41,704 bases of DNA from Caldanaerobius fijiensis DSM 17918. Its GTDB lineage: Bacteria; Bacillota; Thermoanaerobacteria; Thermoanaerobacterales; Caldanaerobiaceae. The notes under the pieces were generated by a model. That model saw only the letters and a list, made by a program, of their open reading frames with translations. It had not been told where the DNA came from and searched no databases. The DNA lies in NCBI RefSeq assembly GCF_900129075.1, contig NZ_FQVH01000023.1, positions 1-41,704 of the forward strand, given 5' to 3'. The translations under genes were made by a program, and so were the position numbers. Below are positions 35,417-41,704 of this stretch, piece after piece (position 1 is the stretch's first letter; every line of letters begins with the position of its first letter).

Positions 35417-37101
35417 CCGTAGGGTATATATGTAAATATACGCCTGTGAAGCTTTTGGAAAGCATGGGTGTTGAGTGCAGGCGTATTGAACCGTGGTATA
35501 TTGATAATGAAGTGGCCGAAGCCCTTATGCACCCAAATATGTGTACATATGTGAAAGGAGTGCTTTCAGAGGTAGTCAGGGGCGGATACGATGGCATAGT
35601 CCTTGTAAATTGCTGTGACAGCGCGAGGCGGCTGTACGATGTCCTGAAAAGCGCGAAAGAGGATATGATGGTGTACATGCTGGATTTGCCCAGGAAAAGT
35701 GGAGATCAGGCGGTGGCTGTGTATGCCTGTGAAATAAAAAAATTAATACAGGCTTTTGCAGACTTCTACGGCAAAAAGTTTAACGTCCAGGATTTTAAAG
35801 AATATATGTGGATAGAGCAGAATGCTACACAGGCCAATAAACCTAAAGTGCGCAAAGGTGTAAGTCTGGCCATAATGGGTGCCAGGTGCAGTTCTCACCT
35901 TGTGGATTTGATTAAAGATGCGGGGGCAGATGAGGTATTGAATTATACGTGTACTGGAGACTTGCTGGAATATACGTCGCTTTTTGATAAGTCAGCAGGA
36001 GAGCAGGAAATGATAGAATGGTACGCTGGATGTCTTATGCGCTCTATTCCATGCATGCGCATGGCGGATATTGACAGAAGGAGGGATGTGTTGGAGGATA
36101 TAATGGCAAATGTAGATGGTATTGTGTACCACACTATAAAGTTCTGCGAGTTTTATTCATATGAGTATTCTTATATAAAAGACAATTGGCATTTTCCCAT
36201 TTTGAAAATAGAAAGTGATTTTACCAGAGACGGTGAGGGACAGTTAATGACCAGGGTGAGCGCTTTTGTGGAATCATTAAGAGGAAAAGGTGAGTTCAGG
36301 GGGTCTTTGCGTAAGCCTAAGCCTGGCAAAAGAATAGTAGCTGGGGTGGACAGCGGGTCTTTATCCACCGACGTGGTTATATTGGACGAGGATTATAATA
36401 TCCTGTCATATAGCGTTGTGCCTACCGGTGCATCCATAGTGGAAAGTGCCAACAAGGCTTTTTCACAGGCTATTGAAAAGGCCGGGATTAGTCGAGATGA
36501 TGTTTCATTTGTCGTATCTACCGGCTATGGGCGCATAAACATCCCATTTGCCGACAAACAGGTGACCGAGATAACATGTCACGGCAAAGGGGCGTATTTT
36601 TTAAACAACAGCGTAAGAACTATCATAGATATAGGTGGACAGGACAGCAAGGTAATAAGGCTGGATGATCATGGCAATGTGGTGGATTTTGTGATGAATG
36701 ATAGATGTTCGGCTGGGACAGGTCGGTTTTTAGAAGTTATGGCGAAAGCTCTGGAAATTCCGCTGGAGGAGATGGGGGAAGAAGCCCAAAAGGCGACAGA
36801 GGAGATAAATATCACAAGTATATGCACGGTTTTTGCGGAGTCAGAGGTTATATCCCTTATTGCGCAGAATAAAAAGAGGGCGGATATAGTAAAAGGATTG
36901 CACAATTCGGTGGCCAGTAAAACAATTGGCCTGCTTGACAGAGTAGGCCGTAAAGGCGCTTATATGATGACAGGTGGAGTGGCAAAAAATAGAGGAGTGG
37001 TAGAGGCTATAGAGCAGAAAATAGGGGAAAAAGTGTACGTCCCTGAGGAGCCGCAAATAGTAGGGGCATTGGGTGCAGCTATTTTAGCACTACAGGAATA
37101 A
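35413..37101 (+). CDS. fused 2-hydroxyacyl-CoA dehydratase subunit and ATP-dependent activator
   Basis: These 562 residues comprise two proteins in one. Residues 1 to about 295 are a second HgdB-like dehydratase subunit with cysteines in MCTYVKG (44), NCCDS (67, 68) and KFCEFYSYEY (245). Residues about 306-562 are the ASKHA ATPase activator (HgdC/FldI/BcrAD): AGVDSGSLSTDVVILD, IDIGGQDSKVI, DRCSAGTGRF with Cys432, SICTVFAESEV with Cys471, and MMTGGVAKNRGVVEA. Two such cysteines per monomer normally hold one [4Fe-4S] cluster across a dimer, which passes an electron to the dehydratase on ATP hydrolysis. ATG 35413 follows AGGAGG. The fusion ties activator supply to the enzyme. Confidence 0.88.
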   Translation: MTVGYICKYTPVKLLESMGVECRRIEPWYIDNEVAEALMHPNMCTYVKGVLSEVVRGGYDGIVLVNCCDSARRLYDVLKSAKEDMMVYMLDLPRKSGDQAVAVYACEIKKLIQAFADFYGKKFNVQDFKEYMWIEQNATQANKPKVRKGVSLAIMGARCSSHLVDLIKDAGADEVLNYTCTGDLLEYTSLFDKSAGEQEMIEWYAGCLMRSIPCMRMADIDRRRDVLEDIMANVDGIVYHTIKFCEFYSYEYSYIKDNWHFPILKIESDFTRDGEGQLMTRVSAFVESLRGKGEFRGSLRKPKPGKRIVAGVDSGSLSTDVVILDEDYNILSYSVVPTGASIVESANKAFSQAIEKAGISRDDVSFVVSTGYGRINIPFADKQVTEITCHGKGAYFLNNSVRTIIDIGGQDSKVIRLDDHGNVVDFVMNDRCSAGTGRFLEVMAKALEIPLEEMGEEAQKATEEINITSICTVFAESEVISLIAQNKKRADIVKGLHNSVASKTIGLLDRVGRKGAYMMTGGVAKNRGVVEAIEQKIGEKVYVPEEPQIVGALGAAILALQE

Positions 37102-37129
37102 TTTTTAAAGAAAGGAGAGAAAAAGCGAG

Positions 37130-37852
37130 TTGAAATTCGGAGTAGCTCAGCTGTCCATAGGAGATAAAATAGAGTACAATTTGGCAAAGGTCTATAATTG
37201 TATGGAAAAAGCCGCAGGGGAAGGCGTCTGCCTTTTAGGTTTCCCTGAGATGTTTCTTACAGGTTATAATCCATCCTATTTAGAAGACGGTGATATAAAC
37301 GACAAAATAGATGAAGCACTATGTGGTGTCGGGATGAAAAGCAAAGAACTTGGAGTGGGTGTCATCGTTGGGCATGGATATCGTCACGGCGACAAATTTG
37401 TAAATAGGGCTTCAGTGATTTTACCTGATGGGCGTAAGTTTAATTACGATAAAATCCATCTCACCGAGGTTGAAGAGAAGTACTTTGTGCCAGGTTTCGA
37501 GAGGTTATCCTTTGAATTTTCGGGCCACAGGATAGGGGTGATCATATGCAGGGATCAGAATGATCCTATGTTAATAAGACACCTCAGAGAACAAGGGGTG
37601 GATATGCTGTATATAATATCGGCCCACTATTATAAGCCGCAAGAGGCCAGGTGGAAGGTAGAGAAAAATCGCGCCATACCCATTGCCAGGGCAGTAGAAA
37701 ATAAAATTTATGTTTTCCTGGCTAATGCGGTGGGCAGCCACATAGGGCTGGTGAGTCTGGGCAACAGTCTCATAGTAGATCCTGAAGGGTGTGTGGTGGC
37801 ATCGGCGGGGGAAAGCGATGAATGCCTTTTAACTGTTTCAGTTTCCATTTAG
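37130..37852 (+). CDS. carbon-nitrogen hydrolase (nitrilase superfamily)
   Basis: This 240-residue protein has the Glu-Lys-Cys triad of nitrilase-fold amidases: Glu40 in LLGFPEMFLTGY, Lys108 in NYDKIHLTE and Cys140 in GVIICRDQNDP. The Asp after Cys-Arg and ENKIYVFLANAVG match amidase/carbamoylase branches better than true nitrilases. The start is TTG at 37130 behind AAAGGAGAG. It is 28 bp downstream of the fused dehydratase-activator and probably belongs to the same transcript, suggesting a role with an amide-bearing substrate; this is inference. The 3' end overlaps the convergent HD-domain gene by 15 bp. Confidence 0.85.
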   Translation: MKFGVAQLSIGDKIEYNLAKVYNCMEKAAGEGVCLLGFPEMFLTGYNPSYLEDGDINDKIDEALCGVGMKSKELGVGVIVGHGYRHGDKFVNRASVILPDGRKFNYDKIHLTEVEEKYFVPGFERLSFEFSGHRIGVIICRDQNDPMLIRHLREQGVDMLYIISAHYYKPQEARWKVEKNRAIPIARAVENKIYVFLANAVGSHIGLVSLGNSLIVDPEGCVVASAGESDECLLTVSVSI

Positions 37853-38422
37853 GCCGATTTCTTCTGCCACTTCCCGCATCCCTATGATGGTCTGCTCGAT
37901 TATGTAATCCAGTTCCATTTCCAGCATTTTTGCGCCTTCTTCTATCACGCTGCGGTCGACACCGCTGGCGAAGCTTTTTTGCTTCCATTTCTTTTTTACA
38001 GATTTTACACTGAGGTCGGATAGGCTCTTGCTTGGCCTCAAGATGGCCACGGCTGTGATAAATCCTGTCAATTCGTCTACAGTGTAAAGCACTTTCTCCA
38101 TTTTGTGCAGAGGTTTTACATCGTTTACGATATTGTAGCCGTGACTTTCGATAGCCCTTATATACTCCTCGGGGTATCCATGGCGTGTCAGTATTTCTCT
38201 TACCTTCTTGCAATGCTGTTGTGGGTACATCTCATAGTCGATATCGTGCAATAGGCCGATTATACCCCACTTTGTTACCTCGTTTTCGTCGAGGTTGAAC
38301 AACCGCGCGAAGTGTTTCATAACCGCTTCCACCGCCAGAGCGTGTTTGATAAGGCTTTCGCTTTTTGTGTACTCTTTTAATAGCGTAAATGCTGATTCTC
38401 TGGTTATTTCTCCATTACTCAT
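37838..38422 (-). CDS. HD-domain (HDIG-like) hydrolase
   Basis: This 194-residue protein has the HD phosphohydrolase pattern: SLIKHALAVEAVM (first His), IIGLLHDIDYEMYPQQHCKK (His-Asp pair), IESHGYNIVNDVKP and the later Asp in YTVDELTGFI. It is a stand-alone metal-dependent phosphohydrolase of the HDIG type often annotated as hydrolase without known substrate. AAGGGTGATG precedes the start. The gene converges on the nitrilase gene and overlaps its stop by 15 bp, so no terminator separates them. It lies downstream of cysK, from which it is separated by a strong terminator. Confidence 0.82.
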   Translation of the reverse strand: MSNGEITRESAFTLLKEYTKSESLIKHALAVEAVMKHFARLFNLDENEVTKWGIIGLLHDIDYEMYPQQHCKKVREILTRHGYPEEYIRAIESHGYNIVNDVKPLHKMEKVLYTVDELTGFITAVAILRPSKSLSDLSVKSVKKKWKQKSFASGVDRSVIEEGAKMLEMELDYIIEQTIIGMREVAEEIGLNGN

Positions 38423-38455
38423 TCTTTCATCACCCTTGCTGTTATTTTAAAAATA

Positions 38456-38493
38456 GGTTTGGGAACGTAAGCTTGCGCTTACATTCCCAAACC
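38456..38493 (-). terminator. Rho-independent terminator of cysK
   Basis: GGTTTGGGAA (38456-38465) pairs with TTCCCAAACC (38484-38493), and GTAAGC (38467-38472) with GCTTAC (38477-38482), with one C/A mismatch between and a TTGC loop. On the minus strand it is followed by TATTTTTAAAA, directly after the cysK stop. Confidence 0.9.
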
Positions 38494-38497
38494 TTAT

Positions 38498-39427
38498 TTA
38501 TTCTTGAAACAGAGGTGTGGACAGATACCTTTCACCTGTATCTGGCAACAGTACCACGATCATCTTTCCTTTGTTTTCTGGCCTCTTTGCTATTTGCGTG
38601 GCGGCAAAAGCCGCTGCTCCTGAGGAAATGCCAACAATGAGACCCTCAAGTTTTGCCAGTTTTCTTGAGGTTTCAAAGGCCTCTTCGTTCTTCACTTTAA
38701 AGACCTCATCAATGATATCCCTGTTTAACACATCAGGGACAAAACCGGCTCCTATACCCTGTATTTTGTGAGGTCCGGGTTTGCCGCCTGACAAAACCGG
38801 CGAATCAAAAGGCTCCACAGCTACAATTTTGACATCAGGTTTTCTTTGCTTTAGCACTTCTCCTACCCCTGTTATCGTTCCACCTGTTCCAACGCCGGCT
38901 ACGAATATGTCTACCTGCCCATCGGTATCCCGCCAGATTTCTTCCGCGGTAGTTTTTCTGTGTATTTCTGGGTTTGCGGGATTCTTAAATTGCTGAGGAA
39001 TAAATGAGTTGGGCGTCTGTGCGGCTAGTTCCTCCGCCTTTTTTACAGCTCCTTTCATTCCCTCTATGCCTGGGGTCAAGACCAGCTCAGCTCCCAGCGC
39101 TTTGAGCAAATTCCTTCTTTCAATGCTCATGGTATCAGGCATCGTGAGTATAAGCCTGTAGCCTTTTGCGGCGGCTACAAATGCCAACGCGATTCCCGTA
39201 TTGCCGCTGGTGGGTTCGATTATAACAGTGTCTTTGTTAATAAGCCCTTTTTCCTCCGCGTCCTTGATCATAGCGTATCCGATCCTGTCCTTTACGCTGG
39301 ACAGGGGGTTAAAATACTCCAGTTTGGCTATAAGCCTTGCTTCTAGCTGATTTTCCCTGTTATAATTAGAGAGCTCCAGAAGAGGCGTATTTCCTATTAA
39401 ATCCGTTAGGTTTTTCGCAATATTCAT
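38498..39427 (-). CDS. cysK: cysteine synthase A (O-acetylserine sulfhydrylase)
   Basis: This 309-residue PLP enzyme makes cysteine from O-acetylserine and sulfide. Lys46 in LSSVKDRIG is the PLP Schiff-base lysine; TSGNTG (73-78) binds the substrate carboxylate; [10 protein letters not shown] is the phosphate loop; SSGAAAFAA and [12 protein letters not shown] near the end are standard CysK. The full length of the family is present. The start has GGAGG with TAATACA between. It is the only gene of its transcript: strong promoter upstream, hairpin terminator right after the stop. Confidence 0.96.
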   Translation of the reverse strand: MNIAKNLTDLIGNTPLLELSNYNRENQLEARLIAKLEYFNPLSSVKDRIGYAMIKDAEEKGLINKDTVIIEPTSGNTGIALAFVAAAKGYRLILTMPDTMSIERRNLLKALGAELVLTPGIEGMKGAVKKAEELAAQTPNSFIPQQFKNPANPEIHRKTTAEEIWRDTDGQVDIFVAGVGTGGTITGVGEVLKQRKPDVKIVAVEPFDSPVLSGGKPGPHKIQGIGAGFVPDVLNRDIIDEVFKVKNEEAFETSRKLAKLEGLIVGISSGAAAFAATQIAKRPENKGKMIVVLLPDTGERYLSTPLFQE

Positions 39428-39483
39428 TGTATTACCTCCATTTGTATATATTAAAATCCAAGTAAATCAGTATGTTTATACAC

Positions 39484-39512
39484 ATTTTAATCTTATAAAA
39501 AAGATTTGTCAA
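39484..39512 (-). promoter_or_regulatory. sigma-A promoter of cysK
   Basis: On the minus strand TTGACA (39512-39507) and TAAAAT (39489-39484) are exactly 17 bp apart, 57 bp before the cysK start. It is divergent from the galE promoter 40 bp away. Confidence 0.8.
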
Positions 39513-39552
39513 TAGTTTTTTCATGCATTTGCCATTTCGACGCTTATGTGTA

Positions 39553-39561
39553 TGGTATAAT
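39553..39561 (+). promoter_or_regulatory. extended -10 promoter of galE-galU
   Basis: TGGTATAAT is an extended -10; TTGCCA at 39529-39534 would be a -35 with a too-long 21-bp spacer, so the extended -10 probably carries the promoter. The galE start is 45 bp downstream behind AAAGGAGGGG. Confidence 0.65.
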
Positions 39562-39605
39562 ATATGAGAAAACTAAAACGAAAAGAGTAAAGGAGGGGAT
39601 ACAAC

Positions 39606-40580
39606 ATGATCTTAGTAACAGGAGGAGCAGGTTACATAGGCTCTCATACGGTTAGAAGATTAAGAAAAAAGGGCTATGATGTGGTAGTATATGATAACCT
39701 TTCAAAAGGCCACAGGTGGGCGGTAAAGGATGCGGAACTGGTAGTCGGGGATATTTTAGATTATGCCAGGGTGTGTGAAGTAATAAAAAAATATGGGATA
39801 GATTCGGTAATACACTTTGCGGCGCACAGCCTTGTGGGGGAATCAATGCAAGATCCGCAGATGTACTACGTAAATAATGTATCAGGTACGATTTCTTTGC
39901 TAAGAGCGATGATAAACTGTGGGATAAAAAAGATTGTATTTTCGTCTACTGCTGCGGTATACGGAGAACCTGAAGAGGTACCCATAAAAGAAGATAGCCG
40001 GCTAAATCCCACCAATGTATACGGCAGGACCAAATTGATGATAGAAAACATACTGAGAGATTACGACATGGCATATGGGCTTAAGTATGTAGCGCTGAGA
40101 TACTTCAATGCAGCAGGTGCTGACGATAAAGGCGACATAGGAGAAGATCACACCCCAGAGACCCATCTTATACCACTGGTATTAAAGGCAGCTAAGGGCG
40201 AAAGGGAAGATATAAAGATCTTTGGGACTGATTATAATACGCCTGATGGCACATGCATAAGGGATTACATACACGTAAATGATCTCGCTGACGCCCATGT
40301 ACTGGCTCTTGAGTCGTTAAGAGAAGGCCGATCCAATGTATACAACCTTGGCAACGGTAGTGGCTTTTCAGTAAAACAAGTAATTGAAGTAGCAGAAAAA
40401 GTAACGGGTAAAAGTATAAAGAAGGTAGAAAGCGATAGGAGGCCCGGAGATCCTGCGGTGCTCATTGCCAGCTCTGAAAAAATAAGGAGAGAGTTGGGGT
40501 GGAAGCCTGTATATACGGATCTTGAAAAAATCATACAAACCGCCTGGAATTGGGAGCTGAATAAAGGAGTGAATATGTGA
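39606..40580 (+). CDS. galE: UDP-glucose 4-epimerase
   Basis: This 324-residue short-chain dehydrogenase-type enzyme interconverts UDP-glucose and UDP-galactose. NAD+ is bound by TGGAGYIGS at about 5-13. The catalytic residues are Ser114/Thr115 (FSSTAAVYG) and Tyr139-x3-Lys143 (NVYGRTK). The sugar-binding part has [31 protein letters not shown] and [13 protein letters not shown]. All are standard GalE. The strong ribosome site AAAGGAGGGG is eight to nine bases before ATG. The stop codon overlaps the galU start (TGATG), so the two genes supply UDP-sugars as one unit. Confidence 0.95.
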   Translation: MILVTGGAGYIGSHTVRRLRKKGYDVVVYDNLSKGHRWAVKDAELVVGDILDYARVCEVIKKYGIDSVIHFAAHSLVGESMQDPQMYYVNNVSGTISLLRAMINCGIKKIVFSSTAAVYGEPEEVPIKEDSRLNPTNVYGRTKLMIENILRDYDMAYGLKYVALRYFNAAGADDKGDIGEDHTPETHLIPLVLKAAKGEREDIKIFGTDYNTPDGTCIRDYIHVNDLADAHVLALESLREGRSNVYNLGNGSGFSVKQVIEVAEKVTGKSIKKVESDRRPGDPAVLIASSEKIRRELGWKPVYTDLEKIIQTAWNWELNKGVNM

Positions 40581-41485
40581 TGAAGATCAGAAAAGCTGTT
40601 ATACCGGCTGCAGGGCTTGGGACGAGGTTTTTGCCGGCTACAAAGGCACAACCTAAAGAAATGCTACCTATAGTGGATAAACCTACTATTCAGTACATCG
40701 TTGAAGAAGCTGTGGACTCGGGAATTGAAGATATACTGATAATTACAGGTAGAAACAAGCGTTCCATAGAAGACCACTTTGATAAGTCAGTAGAACTGGA
40801 GTTGGAACTCAAGAAAAAAGGTCAGGAGGAGCTTTTGAACCTGATAAAAGATATAACGAATCTTGTGGATATACACTACATAAGGCAGAAAGAGGCAAAA
40901 GGCCTGGGGCATGCTATATACTGCGCCAGGACATTCGTTGGCAATGAACCCTTTGCTGTTTTATTGGGCGATGATGTGGTGGATTCAAAAAAACCTGTTT
41001 TAAAACAATTAATTGAGCAATATGAAAAATATCAGTGTTCCATTATAGGTGTTCAGGAGGTGCCATATGAAGATGTGAGCAAATATGGTATCGTAGATTG
41101 TGAAGAAATAGAAAAAGATCTTTTTAAAGTAAGGGATTTGGTGGAAAAGCCTAAAAAAGAGGTGGCACCGTCTCGTATGGCTATTCTCGGAAGGTATATA
41201 ATAACGCCTAAGGTATTTGACATACTGGAAAATTTAAAACCTGGTGCGGGTGGCGAGATACAGCTTACGGATGCTCTGAAAGAATTACTGGAATACGAGG
41301 ATATGTATGCGTACAATTTTGAGGGAAAAAGATATGATATAGGAGACAAATTGGGTTTTTTAAAAGCAACAGTAGAATTTGCCCTCAAACGGGAAGATAT
41401 ACGAGAACCGTTCGAAAATTATATCCTCCAAATAGCAGATGCTATTATAAAGGAGAGAGAAGAGGAAGCAGCGGTGACAAAATAA
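40580..41485 (+). CDS. galU: UTP-glucose-1-phosphate uridylyltransferase
   Basis: This 301-residue enzyme makes UDP-glucose from glucose-1-phosphate and UTP, the substrate of GalE and of wall and capsule glycosyltransferases. The nucleotidyltransferase signature [20 protein letters not shown] is followed by [19 protein letters not shown], then [33 protein letters not shown], and the [12 protein letters not shown] loop, all typical of bacterial GalU. ATG 40580 shares one base with the galE stop; a GTG at 40577 is also possible, with AAAGGAG upstream of both. Confidence 0.96.
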   Translation: MKIRKAVIPAAGLGTRFLPATKAQPKEMLPIVDKPTIQYIVEEAVDSGIEDILIITGRNKRSIEDHFDKSVELELELKKKGQEELLNLIKDITNLVDIHYIRQKEAKGLGHAIYCARTFVGNEPFAVLLGDDVVDSKKPVLKQLIEQYEKYQCSIIGVQEVPYEDVSKYGIVDCEEIEKDLFKVRDLVEKPKKEVAPSRMAILGRYIITPKVFDILENLKPGAGGEIQLTDALKELLEYEDMYAYNFEGKRYDIGDKLGFLKATVEFALKREDIREPFENYILQIADAIIKEREEEAAVTK

Positions 41486-41704
41486 ATTTTGGTACATGCG
41501 ACTTGTCGAGTGCATTTGTCAGCTGTCGCATGGAAAAGCGGGTAATATTATAGAAGAGACAAGCGGTGTAATGTCAAGTGGTATTTTTTGGAACCTTGAA
41601 AAATAAAGGCCTCAAAAACTCTAAAAAAGACAACACTTAATAAACCCACCATATATTGGATAATAATGGAAGGAAACTTAGCTGATATTCAGTTAAATGT
41701 ATTT
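41486..41704. other. distal end, no gene; inverted repeat
   Basis: CATGCGAC (41495-41502) and GTCGCATG (41525-41532) are an 8-bp perfect inverted repeat just after galU; no T run follows, so it is a weak terminator candidate. The remaining sequence, with ATGTCAAGTGGTATTTTTTG at about 41572-41591, could be the edge of an element beyond the window, but nothing confirms it. No reading frame is supported. Confidence 0.35.

Noticed and set aside
35139-35678. Minus-strand frame of 179 codons over the dehydratase genes
   Set aside because: It spans the overlap of two conserved plus-strand genes and is low-complexity in P, S and H; it is a shadow.
37770-38213. 147-codon minus-strand frame with many Arg and Lys residues
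   Set aside because: It is an alternate frame of the HD-domain gene on the same strand; the HD frame has the family motifs and ribosome site.
41560-41704. Left end of an insertion sequence at the window edge
   Set aside because: The sequence looks element-like in places, but no matching end, target duplication or transposase frame is inside the window.

Overview
The window is AT-rich chromosomal DNA with strong AAGGAGG-type ribosome binding sites, TTG and GTG starts and TTGACA/TATAAT promoters. It also carries 2-hydroxyacyl-CoA dehydratase and Rpn-family genes. Together these point to an anaerobic low-GC Firmicute, probably class Clostridia and perhaps a thermophile. Genus and temperature range are inference.

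Positions 1-10006 are a worn accessory region. A type I-B CRISPR interference cassette (cas8b-cas7-cas5-cas3, 970-7355) lies between the 3' end of one Rpn-family nuclease gene (position 1) and a complete second copy (7496-8542). The 3' ends and terminators of the two copies form a direct repeat of about 180 bp. Around them are decayed genes: an unrecognised frame with two stops, a collapsed UPF0175/DUF3368 toxin-antitoxin pair, another broken unknown gene, and a DUF1848 gene with one in-frame TAG. No cas1, cas2, cas4, cas6 or repeat array is visible.

Positions 10214-16482 hold a complete type I Zorya anti-phage operon: ZorA and ZorB (MotA/MotB-like membrane motor), ZorC (EH-signature-like) and ZorD (SNF2-type helicase). 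All genes overlap. The last 50 or so codons of zorD are in another frame.

Positions 16483-24722 are mixed housekeeping and accessory genes: thiol peroxidase, an Nramp metal transporter of visibly higher GC, a SEC-C protein with a broken 3' end, a xylose-isomerase-like protein, a secreted L,D-transpeptidase with a 3' frameshift, a VOC/glyoxalase protein and an MFS transporter. A stretch of about 700 bp without intact genes follows.

Positions 24723-34082 are a seven-gene type III CRISPR operon, best read as III-D. It encodes a CARF plus PD-(D/E)XK-like effector, a short Cas10 without an HD domain, a Csm3-like Cas7, Csx10, a tandem Cas7-Cas7 protein, Csx19 and a TIGR03986-type RAMP protein. It too lacks cas6, cas1, cas2 and an array. 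The expected logic is that crRNA-guided target RNA binding switches on the Cas10 palm, cyclic oligoadenylate is made, and the CARF protein responds. The CARF protein's nuclease motif is altered.

Positions 34145-41485 are metabolic: an atypical 2-hydroxyacyl-CoA dehydratase pair whose second subunit is fused to its activator, a nitrilase-fold amidase, an HD-domain protein, cysteine synthase, and galE-galU for UDP-sugar supply. The final 219 bases contain no recognised gene.

Overall this is a defence island with three systems (I-B, Zorya, III-D). Both CRISPR modules are interference-only and must borrow crRNA processing and spacers from elsewhere, if they work at all.
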